From Actinomycetes bacterium (lineage in GTDB: Bacteria; Actinomycetota; Actinomycetes; Propionibacteriales; Propionibacteriaceae): a DNA stretch of 16,756 nucleotides. The notes under the pieces were generated by a model. That model was not told the DNA's origin. It saw only the letters and a program-made list of their open reading frames with translations, and searched no databases. Shown one piece after another: positions 1 through 9,069 of this stretch. Where the stretch lies: the NCBI GenBank assembly GCA_023437345.1, contig JAEZGC010000078.1:1-16756 (forward strand), in the 5' to 3' direction. Numbering within the stretch: position 1 is the first letter of the stretch; each line of letters starts with the position of its first letter. The position numbers and the translations under genes are program-made.

Positions 1-878
<878 letters not shown>

Positions 879-883
879 GGCGC

Positions 884-1711
884 TCACCGTGCCTTTGCAG
901 CTTTGGCCTCGAGCCGCCGCACCAGGTAGCTCAGCGGGAGGGTGATGACGAGGTAGAGCAGGCCCGCGATCACCAGCGGGGTCATGTTGGCGTACGTGTT
1001 GGCCAGGTCGCGGCCGTACTTGGTCAGTTCGAAGTCGGCCTTGACCAGGCCGAGGACGTAGACCAGCGAGGAGTCCTTGGTCAGCAGCACGAGCTCGTTG
1101 GTGAGCGGCGGGATCACGATCCGGAAGGCCTGCGGCAGGATCACCCGCTGCATGGCCATCCCGGGCGGCATGCCCAGCGACCGGGCAGCCTCCAGCTGGC
1201 CCTTCGGCACTGCCTGGATGCCGGCCCGGATGGTCTCGGACATGTAGGCGGCCGACACCATGCCGAGCGCCGTCCACACCGTCCCGAACGGGTCGAGTGG
1301 GAACCGGAAGCCGGGGAAGGCGATCCCCAGCAGGCTGAAGGCCAGCAGCACGATGATCGCCGGGACGCCACGGAAGAACTCGATGTAGATGTTGGCCAGC
1401 CACCGGTAGGGCGCCACCTGCGACATCTTCATCAGCGCAAGGATCGTGCCGGCGACCAGGCCGAAGGCGAAGGCGCCGGCGGTGTAGGCCAAGGTGTGCC
1501 AGAACGCGTGGAACAGGCCGGGCCCCAGGATCTCGGCGATCAGGTCGGGGCGGAAGAAGGCGTTCTGGACGGCGCGCCCGTCGACAGTGGCGACGGCCAG
1601 GCCGATCAGCACCAGCAGGACGGCGTACTGGACGATCCGGAACCGCTGCGCGCGTTTGCGTGGCGACAACGGGCGGTGAGCCTGCGGCTCGGCTGACACT
1701 GTGGATGTCAT
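884..1711 (-). CDS. Polar amino-acid ABC transporter permease
   Basis: Integral membrane subunit of the importer, 275 residues. The N-terminus to about residue 25 is cytoplasmic and basic. Hydrophobic segments lie at roughly 27-43, 66-95, 113-132, 148-160, 190-220 and 246-265. The cytoplasmic EAA loop that contacts the ATPase is clear at about 172-195 (QLEAARSLG, then ILPQA), as in the HisM/GlnP/GluD family. The ATG at 1711 is preceded by a G-rich Shine-Dalgarno (AGGGGG) about five bases upstream. Only one permease gene is present, so a homodimeric channel is likely, unlike the GluC-GluD heterodimer. It lies between the binding-protein gene, 121 bp upstream across a strong hairpin, and the ATPase gene about 5 bp downstream. 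The family call is firm; the transported amino acid is not determined. Confidence 0.95.
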   Translation of the reverse strand: MTSTVSAEPQAHRPLSPRKRAQRFRIVQYAVLLVLIGLAVATVDGRAVQNAFFRPDLIAEILGPGLFHAFWHTLAYTAGAFAFGLVAGTILALMKMSQVAPYRWLANIYIEFFRGVPAIIVLLAFSLLGIAFPGFRFPLDPFGTVWTALGMVSAAYMSETIRAGIQAVPKGQLEAARSLGMPPGMAMQRVILPQAFRIVIPPLTNELVLLTKDSSLVYVLGLVKADFELTKYGRDLANTYANMTPLVIAGLLYLVITLPLSYLVRRLEAKAAKAR

Positions 1712-1792
1712 GGGGACCCCCTGGCCCGGTGTGTGATGCCGCGGGGGAGCGGCGAGGACAGGTTAGCGGCCGGGCGCGGACGCCGAGCCGGT

Positions 1793-1821
1793 CTCGGGGA
1801 CCGGGTGGACCGGTCCCCGAG
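1793..1821 (-). terminator. Intercistronic hairpin between binding-protein and permease genes
   Basis: A perfect inverted repeat: CTCGGGGACCGG at 1793-1804, a five-base loop, then CCGGTCCCCGAG at 1810-1821. It begins 12 bases after the binding-protein stop, in the direction of transcription. No T-run follows on the minus strand, so it is not a classical intrinsic terminator. In other ABC operons such hairpins act as partial terminators or as 3'-end stabilisers that keep binding-protein mRNA more abundant than permease mRNA. That role is inferred here. Confidence 0.6.
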
Positions 1822-1832
1822 CCATCAGCGCA

Positions 1833-2648
1833 TCACTTGGGGGCGTCGACCCCGAACCACTTCTTGTAGACCTCGTTGAACCGGCCGTCGGCCTTCGCGG
1901 CGGCGAGGGTCTTGTTGACCGCCTCGTGCAGTGCCGTGTTGTCCAGCCCCATGTTGAAGCCGTACTGCTCGCCGGTGGCGAACTCCTTGACCACCTTGGT
2001 GGTCGGGTTGTTCTTGGCGAAGTCGAAAAGGACGCCGTTGTCGTTGATGGCGGCGTCGGCGGTGCCGGCCAGCACCGAGTTGGCGGTGCCGGGCAGGTCG
2101 TCGAAGATCTTGACCTGGTAGCCGTTGGCAGCGGCGTTCTCCTCGGCGTAGATCTGGCCGGTGGTGTCGGTCTGGGCGGCAAGGACCTTGCCGTTCAGGT
2201 CGGAAAGGTCGGTGATCGGCGAGTCGGCCTTCACCAGCAGTGCCTGGGTGGCGTCGAAGTACGGGTCGGAGAACAGCGAGGACTTCTTGCGCTCCTCGGT
2301 GATGGTGATCGCCGCCGCGCCGAGGTCGCACCGCTTGCCGGTGAACACGGCGCCGGACTGGATCTGGCCGAAGTCGATGTCGATGATCTCCTGGGTGACG
2401 CCGAGGTCGGCAGCGATCAGGTCGACGACGTCGACGTCGAAGCCGACGATCTTGTCACCTTCGGGGAACTGGAACGGCGGGTAGGCGAGGTGCGTGCACA
2501 CGGTGAGCTTGCCGGGACTGACCAGGGCGATGTCCCCTGACCCCTCGCCGCCGGCAGCGGGGGACGTCGGTTGGGCGGAGGTGGCGCACCCGCTGAGGGT
2601 CACGGCGAGCGCCGCGGCGGCAGCCGCCGCCTTGAGCGTGGACTTCAT
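1833..2648 (-). CDS. Polar amino-acid ABC transporter substrate-binding lipoprotein (SBP family 3)
   Basis: Extracytoplasmic receptor of the importer, 271 residues. The N-terminus is a lipoprotein signal: K2 and K6, an alanine-rich core, and lipobox LSGC with the lipidated Cys at 21. A low-complexity Gly/Ser/Pro linker follows to about residue 45. The mature domain has hallmarks of SBP family 3: YPPFQF at 56-61, GFDVDVVDLI at 69-78, and TITEER at 115-120 followed by FSDPYFD. R120 is in the position that normally binds the ligand alpha-carboxylate. Cys51 and Cys107 are the only other cysteines and may form a disulfide. The ATG at 2648 has a strong GAGGAAAGG Shine-Dalgarno, which fixes the start. 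It is the first gene of the importer operon and would be exported through Sec. The substrate is probably glutamate or another polar amino acid, by family only. Confidence 0.95.
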   Translation of the reverse strand: MKSTLKAAAAAAALAVTLSGCATSAQPTSPAAGGEGSGDIALVSPGKLTVCTHLAYPPFQFPEGDKIVGFDVDVVDLIAADLGVTQEIIDIDFGQIQSGAVFTGKRCDLGAAAITITEERKKSSLFSDPYFDATQALLVKADSPITDLSDLNGKVLAAQTDTTGQIYAEENAAANGYQVKIFDDLPGTANSVLAGTADAAINDNGVLFDFAKNNPTTKVVKEFATGEQYGFNMGLDNTALHEAVNKTLAAAKADGRFNEVYKKWFGVDAPK

Positions 2649-2673
2649 CAGAAACCTTTCCTCAGGAAATGAC

Positions 2674-2685
2674 CATCAGATGATG
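2674..2685. promoter_or_regulatory. Small inverted repeat upstream of the importer operon
   Basis: CATCA, two bases, then TGATG, lying 26-37 bp upstream of the binding-protein start in a relatively A+T-rich patch (about 2643-2700). A TTGAAT on the minus strand lies just upstream (about 2693-2698) and could be a -35 box, but I find no well-spaced -10. The position suits a promoter or operator region for the importer. The repeat is short enough to be chance. Confidence 0.25.
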
Positions 2686-2747
2686 ACATTCCATTCAAGA
2701 CCCCGCTGACCGTGGCCGAGCCTTGGCACAGACCGGCGGGCTTGGGT

Positions 2748-2768
2748 GGTGAGACCCACTGTCTCACC
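2748..2768. promoter_or_regulatory. Perfect 8-bp inverted repeat in the importer/secA divergent region
   Basis: GGTGAGAC at 2748-2755, five bases CCACT, then GTCTCACC at 2761-2768. It sits in the 241-bp region between the divergent importer operon and secA, about 100 bp from the importer start and 120 bp from the secA start. The heptamer TTGGCAC occurs on both sides, at 2723-2729 and 2771-2777. The symmetry suggests a dimeric regulator site. It could also be an RNA hairpin if transcription starts further upstream. No regulator can be named. Apart from this and the small repeat nearer the importer, I see no small gene in this intergenic stretch. Confidence 0.35.
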
Positions 2769-2846
2769 TGTTGGCACGTCCGCGGGGCGTTCGCGTGGAA
2801 GACGGCTGGCAGCGGAGGGCGGAAGGCGGCGCCTGCGCGCTGCCCG

Positions 2847-2852
2847 TAAGAT
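2847..2852 (+). promoter_or_regulatory. Candidate -10 box for secA
   Basis: TAAGAT fits the actinobacterial TANNNT pattern. Transcription would begin near 2859, giving a leader of about 31 bases before the GTG at 2890. It would also exclude the in-frame ATG at 2851, which would lie upstream of the transcript. No convincing -35 hexamer is visible at the expected distance, so this is tentative. Confidence 0.35.
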
Positions 2853-2889
2853 GGTGGAGCTAACGAGGACGAACAGGAAGCCGAACGCC

Positions 2890-5667
<2,778 letters not shown>

Positions 5668-5682
<15 letters not shown>

Positions 5683-5701
5683 GCGGATCAGGCGGCCGGC
5701 C
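5668..5701. terminator. Inverted repeat over the secA / Rv3235-like convergent stops
   Basis: GGCCGGC at 5668-5674 pairs with GCCGGCC at 5695-5701. Inside, CTGA at 5679-5682 pairs with TCAG at 5688-5691. The inner pairing includes both stop codons, so part of it follows trivially from a TGA facing a TCA. The outer 7-bp arm does not. The structure could end transcription from both sides, but there is no T-run on either strand. Confidence 0.35.
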
Positions 5702-6176
5702 TGCCTGACCGGTTGACGACGTCGGGACGCAGCGCCAGCTCCAGCCGGGTCACCAGCCAGCGGTCGTCCACCAGCGCGAACCTGACCGCTGCCGCCCGGG
5801 AGCGCCCGGCCACCCGCAGGTGCGCCGCGACCTCCAGGGCGGTGGCTGACGGCTGCTGGATGCGCATCGACCGCAGCCTTGCTCCGGTGGCGACGCCGGC
5901 CCTGCGCAGGTGCTCCAGCAGCACCAGCGGCGCCGGCTCGACCCAGGCCTGCAACTGGATGGTCGGACGGGTGCCCGCCAGGCTCTCCACTATCGCGGCG
6001 ACCACAGCTGCCGCGAGTCGGCGCAGCCCCGGTGGCAGCCGGTCCGGCTCGGTGAGCACCGCCGGGGTGTCCCAGGGCAGGGGCGGGTGGTCGTCGGTGA
6101 CCCGGACCGGCTCGAGCAGGCGGCGCGCCGGCGGCCGGGTGGGGGTCCCGGGCCGGGCGGTGGCGGCGATCTTCAC
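5688..6176 (-). CDS. Rv3235-like family protein (DUF6459 type), function unknown
   Basis: A 162-residue protein of unknown function that I recognise as the small Ala/Arg/Pro-rich family found beside secA in many actinobacteria (Rv3235 in M. tuberculosis, from memory). The N-terminal 45 residues are basic, proline-rich and probably disordered. The rest, about 48-160, alternates helices and strands: a helix around LRRLAAAVVAAIVESLAG, then QLQAWVEP, a Leu-rich helix, RSMRIQQPSA, and a C-terminal strand pair ending with LVDDRWLVTRLEL. There is no signal peptide or membrane segment, so it is probably cytoplasmic. The start is GTG at 6176, supported by AGGAGG six bases upstream. It converges on secA with 5 bp between stops and diverges from the acyltransferase-like gene. 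The family call is by resemblance and context; the role is unknown. Confidence 0.8.
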   Translation of the reverse strand: MKIAATARPGTPTRPPARRLLEPVRVTDDHPPLPWDTPAVLTEPDRLPPGLRRLAAAVVAAIVESLAGTRPTIQLQAWVEPAPLVLLEHLRRAGVATGARLRSMRIQQPSATALEVAAHLRVAGRSRAAAVRFALVDDRWLVTRLELALRPDVVNRSGRPAA

Positions 6177-6236
6177 GGCTGTCCTCCTGTCGCTGGCCGG
6201 CAGGTCCCGCGGCTGTCTGCCGGGCGTCCACTGTGC

Positions 6237-6250
6237 CCCGCCGCGGCGGG
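6237..6250. promoter_or_regulatory. 14-bp perfect GC palindrome in a divergent intergenic region
   Basis: CCCGCCGCGGCGGG reads the same on both strands and lies about 60 bp upstream of the Rv3235-like start and 72 bp upstream of the acyltransferase-like start. It could be an operator shared by the two divergent genes. In DNA this rich in G and C, a palindrome of this length is only modest evidence. Confidence 0.25.
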
Positions 6251-6276
6251 CGTCCGGAATCCCCGTGGCGGCAGGC

Positions 6277-6285
6277 TGTGGATAA
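6277..6285 (-). promoter_or_regulatory. Perfect DnaA-box match
   Basis: The minus strand reads TTATCCACA, identical to the strong E. coli R1-type DnaA box; actinobacterial boxes more often have TTGTCCACA. It stands alone, with no cluster and no dnaA or dnaN nearby, so this is not an origin. It sits immediately upstream of the expected -35 position of the acyltransferase-like gene, so DnaA could regulate that promoter. A chance match remains possible. Confidence 0.4.
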
Positions 6286-6309
6286 CTGGGGGACGGCCCG
6301 CTGCCGGGC

Positions 6310-6315
6310 TAGGGT
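6310..6315 (+). promoter_or_regulatory. -10 box of a probable leaderless promoter (acyltransferase-like gene)
   Basis: TAGGGT begins exactly 12 bp before the GTG at 6322, so transcription would start at or next to the start codon. The overlapping AGGGTGG could also serve as a Shine-Dalgarno if transcription started further upstream. No clear -35 is seen. Confidence 0.5.
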
Positions 6316-6321
6316 GGCGTC

Positions 6322-7578
6322 GTGAGCGAGATGCTGTCGGTCGCCGAGGCCGCGCTGCTGGCCCGCGACCAGGCAGCCCAGCCATGGAAGCAGGCCTTCG
6401 TCTGCCTGCTCGACCGGCCGGTGGCCAGGGAGAAGCTGATCGACAGGATCGGGGAACGGATCGGCTACGCCCCACGGTTCCGCCAGAAGGTGACCGGCTG
6501 GCCGCTGCCGACCTGGGCCGACGACCCCGACTTCGTGATCTCCGGACACGTTCGCGAGGATTCCCTGCCACAGGGCACCACCCTGCAGGACTGGCTCGCG
6601 GGCCGGCTCGCCACCCCTTTCGACCACGCCCACCCGCTGTGGGAGGCGTGGCTCATCAATGGTGCCGCCGGCAGCCTGCCCGCCCTGGTGGTGTTCTCCC
6701 ACCCCGTCCTGGTCGACGGCTACGACAACGTGCACCTGTTGCAGGAGCTCTTCGACGAGCGACCGGCGCCGATCCGCCCCGCCGAGGACAGCTGGCGTGC
6801 CGGACCGACGACGGCGCCCGGGCTGGCCGGGCTGCTGTCGAGGCTCGACGATCCGCTGAGGGCGGTCCGGGAGGCCGGTGCAGGGCTGACCGGGATGGTC
6901 GAGAACGCCGTCCGCCAGATGACGGCTGCTGCCCGTCCCCACCACGTCGCCGGGGTCGAGGTCGACCTCGGCACGCTGCGCGCCGTCCGGCAGCACCACG
7001 GCTGCACCACCCACGACGTCCTGCTCGCGCTGGCCACCGCGGGGGTGCGGGGCTGGCTGACCGATCACGGCGGGGTGCTCGAGGACGTCGTGGCGCTGGT
7101 CCCGCTCGCGGTCGTCGAACCCGACGTGCTGGGCTCGGCCATCGGCGCCCGGGTGGCGGCGCAGTGGATAGCGTTGCCGATCGCCGAACCGTCCCCGATC
7201 GCCCGGCTCGAGGTGATCCGCACCCTCACCCAGGCACGTCAGGACACCGGCATGTCGGTGCCGGCCGGCGAGCTGCGCGACCTGGCCGGGTTCGCCCTGC
7301 CCACGCTGCACAGCCTGTCGGCGGCCAGCGTCGCCGCGGGCCGTCCGCACACGGTCTGGATCAGCAACGCGCCAGGGCCCGCCGAGCGGCGCTACCTGGG
7401 GGAGGCGGGGGTGAGCGGGGTGTACAGCCTGCTGGGGACCACCGACGACCAGCGCTGCACGGTGTCGATCAGCAGCTATCGCGGCCGGGTCACCATCGGG
7501 GTCACGGCGACCACGCAGGTGCGCCACTTCGCCCGCGACGTCAGCAACGAGCTGGGCGCGCTCCGGGCGGGGGCGTGA
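6322..7578 (+). CDS. WS/DGAT-family acyltransferase-like protein with degenerate active site
   Basis: Resembles bacterial wax-ester synthase/diacylglycerol acyltransferases, which join acyl-CoA to alcohols or diacylglycerol to make storage lipid. The N-terminal half has the condensation-domain-like layout (WPLPTWADDPDFVISGHV, then LDHAHPLWE-like FDHAHPLWEAWLING). The C-terminal half (about 200-418) has the DUF1298-type features ISNAPGP and SYRGRVTIGV. At 418 residues it is shorter than the usual 450-480. The active-site motif HHxxxDG reads HPVLVDG: H127, P128, D132, G133. The second His is the catalytic base in the family, so normal acyl transfer is doubtful. The start is GTG at 6322 with a probable leaderless promoter. 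The stop overlaps the GTG of the next gene (GTGA), implying coupling. In M. tuberculosis, tgs3 occupies the matching place near secA1 (from memory). Fold assignment is firm; activity is uncertain. Confidence 0.87.
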   Translation: MSEMLSVAEAALLARDQAAQPWKQAFVCLLDRPVAREKLIDRIGERIGYAPRFRQKVTGWPLPTWADDPDFVISGHVREDSLPQGTTLQDWLAGRLATPFDHAHPLWEAWLINGAAGSLPALVVFSHPVLVDGYDNVHLLQELFDERPAPIRPAEDSWRAGPTTAPGLAGLLSRLDDPLRAVREAGAGLTGMVENAVRQMTAAARPHHVAGVEVDLGTLRAVRQHHGCTTHDVLLALATAGVRGWLTDHGGVLEDVVALVPLAVVEPDVLGSAIGARVAAQWIALPIAEPSPIARLEVIRTLTQARQDTGMSVPAGELRDLAGFALPTLHSLSAASVAAGRPHTVWISNAPGPAERRYLGEAGVSGVYSLLGTTDDQRCTVSISSYRGRVTIGVTATTQVRHFARDVSNELGALRAGA

Positions 7579-8039
7579 CGGTGGCCGGCCTGGTCTTCGT
7601 CCCGCTGGCGGCCGGCGAGCTGGCAGCCTGGGCCGGGAGCGGAACGCTGCCCGGCCCCCGGGTTGGCTACGCGGTGACGTCGGCGATGCTCGCCGCGTTC
7701 GGGCTGGTCGAGGGCGAGGACGCCGAGTACGCGGCGCTGTGCATAGCGGGCGTCGCCGGCCTGCTGGCCCACGGCGAGCGGCTGGTGGCGGTGGTCGACG
7801 CCGCGGTGCCGTCCAGTGACGACGACTTCGGCGCCGTCCAGACCCCCGACCTGGCCTGGTCCGCGGTCACCTCCCTGGCCGGCGCGGCCGACGACCCGGC
7901 CCCGGCGGCGGCGACCGCCGCGGCGGGCGCGGGCCAGGGCCTCGCCGGGGCGTGGGATTCCCCCGAGGTCACCGACCTGCTGGCCGGCACCGACCTGCTG
8001 TGGTACGGCCCGGCCGAATGGGTACTGCTCGCAGGGTGA
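7575..8039 (+). CDS. DUF6912-like conserved actinobacterial protein
   Basis: A 154-residue protein of unknown function. Its features match the family I know as DUF6912: an opening strand (AGLVFVPLAAGELAAW), then GYAVTSAMLAAF, the acidic EGEDAEYAAL followed by an Ala/Leu helix, a strand at LVAVVDAAVP, and a terminal LLWYGPAEWVLLA. An Ala-rich stretch at about 105-125 is low complexity. No signal peptide or transmembrane helix is evident. The start is GTG at 7575, overlapping the upstream stop as GTGA; a second in-frame GTG at 7581 is the alternative. The overlap implies co-expression with the acyltransferase-like protein. The same pair appears near secA1 in M. tuberculosis as I recall it (Rv3231c region). 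The family is moderately certain; the function is unknown. Confidence 0.82.
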   Translation: MTVAGLVFVPLAAGELAAWAGSGTLPGPRVGYAVTSAMLAAFGLVEGEDAEYAALCIAGVAGLLAHGERLVAVVDAAVPSSDDDFGAVQTPDLAWSAVTSLAGAADDPAPAAATAAAGAGQGLAGAWDSPEVTDLLAGTDLLWYGPAEWVLLAG

Positions 8040-8062
8040 GGCGGTGTCTCGGGCCCGACCCG

Positions 8063-8090
8063 TGACGGTGCTGCGCTCGACGCCTACGAT
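8063..8090 (+). promoter_or_regulatory. Promoter of ku
   Basis: A -35-like TGACGG at 8063-8068 and a -10 TACGAT at 8085-8090 are separated by 16 bp. Transcription would begin near 8097, leaving a leader of about 33 bases that contains the AGGAGG ribosome-binding site. It lies in the 90-bp gap after the DUF6912-like gene, suggesting that ku is expressed on its own. Confidence 0.5.
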
Positions 8091-8129
8091 GCAGGGATTG
8101 CATCTCACCCGGGACGGCAGGAGGACGGC

Positions 8130-8927
8130 ATGCCTCGATCGATCTGGAAGGGCGCGGTCTCGTTCGGGCTGGTCACCATCCCGGTCCGGGTCTACGGCGC
8201 CACCGAGACCAAGGACATCAGCTTCCGGCAGGTGCACCCGGCCGATGGCGGACGGATCCGCTACAAGCGGGTCTGTGAGGTGTGTGGCGAGGAGATCCCG
8301 TACGCCGAGATCGCCAAGGGGTACGAGACGTCCGACGGCCGGCTGGCGATCCTCACCGACGAGGACTTCTCTGACCTGCCCTCGGCCGAGGGAAAGTCGG
8401 TGGAGGTGATCCAGTTCGCCGAGCTCGACCAGGTGGACCCCACCTACTTCGAGAAGACCTACGTGATGGAGCCCGACGGTTCCGCCACCAAGCCGTACGT
8501 GCTGCTGCGGCAGGCGCTGGCCGACTCGCAGCGGGCCGCCGTGGTGCGGGTTGCGCTGCGCAGCCGGGAGTCGCTCGCGCTGATCCGTCCGTCCGGGGAC
8601 GTACTCCTGCTGCACACCATGCTGTGGCCCGACGAACTGCGCGACCTGTCCTTCGCCGCCCCGGACGGCGACGTGAAGGTCAGCAAGGCAGAGGTCGACA
8701 TGGCGCGGATGTTCATCGACCAGCTGAGCGCCGACTTCGACCCCAGCCAGTTCACCGACACCTACCGCGAGGAGCTGGAAAAGGTGGTGGAGGCGAAGCT
8801 TGAGGGTGTCGAACCGAAGGCTGCAGAGCCGGGCGAGGAGCGTCCGGCGGAGGTGGTCGACCTGGTCGCCGCCCTGCGCGCCTCGGTCGAGGCCGCCAAG
8901 AAGCGCCGGCAGGCCGAGGCCAGCTGA
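8130..8927 (+). CDS. ku: Bacterial non-homologous end-joining protein Ku
   Basis: Homodimeric ring protein that threads onto DNA double-strand ends and recruits ligase D for non-homologous end joining. At 265 residues it opens with the family signature PRSIWKGAVSFGLVTIPV, then VRVYGATETKDISFRQVH, a paired-cysteine turn at VCEVCGEE, and IAKGYE. The Ku core runs to about residue 190, including the AFRVLREA-equivalent LRQALADSQRAAVVRVALRSRE and LLHTMLWPDELRD. The tail holds the short conserved segment VVDLVAALRASVEAAKKRR and lacks the long lysine-rich extension of some actinobacterial Ku proteins. The ATG at 8130 has AGGAGG six bases upstream. No ligD or second ku is adjacent. The identification is certain; the partner ligase must be elsewhere. 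Confidence 0.97.
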   Translation: MPRSIWKGAVSFGLVTIPVRVYGATETKDISFRQVHPADGGRIRYKRVCEVCGEEIPYAEIAKGYETSDGRLAILTDEDFSDLPSAEGKSVEVIQFAELDQVDPTYFEKTYVMEPDGSATKPYVLLRQALADSQRAAVVRVALRSRESLALIRPSGDVLLLHTMLWPDELRDLSFAAPDGDVKVSKAEVDMARMFIDQLSADFDPSQFTDTYREELEKVVEAKLEGVEPKAAEPGEERPAEVVDLVAALRASVEAAKKRRQAEAS

Positions 8928-8977
8928 CCGACCGGGCCACCCCGTCGCCGAGGTGCACCGGCTGTGCTGACGGCCCC

Positions 8978-9000
8978 CCGTCAAGGGTGGCCCTTGACGG
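8978..9000. terminator. Perfect hairpin after ku
   Basis: CCGTCAAGGG at 8978-8987, three bases TGG, then CCCTTGACGG at 8991-9000. It lies 51 bp after the ku stop and 58 bp before the pruA -10 box. It is the only strong hairpin in the 142-bp gap. Only two T follow, so if it is a terminator it is of the T-poor type common in GC-rich actinobacteria. It could instead be a binding site upstream of pruA. Confidence 0.5.
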
Positions 9001-9057
9001 TTCGGGTGGCCCTCGGCGGAGTGGGTCACGGCGGTCCGGCGGCCGGCGGAACGGCGG

Positions 9058-9063
9058 TAGTCT
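9058..9063 (+). promoter_or_regulatory. -10 box of a probable leaderless promoter (pruA)
   Basis: TAGTCT begins exactly 12 bp before the ATG at 9070, and no Shine-Dalgarno is visible before that ATG. Both facts fit a leaderless transcript. The same hexamer is used upstream of the glutamate dehydrogenase gene. No good -35 is seen. Confidence 0.55.
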
Positions 9064-9069
9064 CGGATC

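Noticed and set aside
2746..2889. Longer SecA starting at 2746 or at the ATG at 2851
   Set aside because: The added residues are Arg-rich and not SecA-like. The conserved N-terminus starts at the GTG at 2890, and a candidate -10 box overlaps 2851.
5910..7574. Long upstream extension of the DUF6912-like frame
   Set aside because: Only the part from the GTG at 7575 looks like a protein family. The upstream part is out-of-frame translation of the acyltransferase-like gene.
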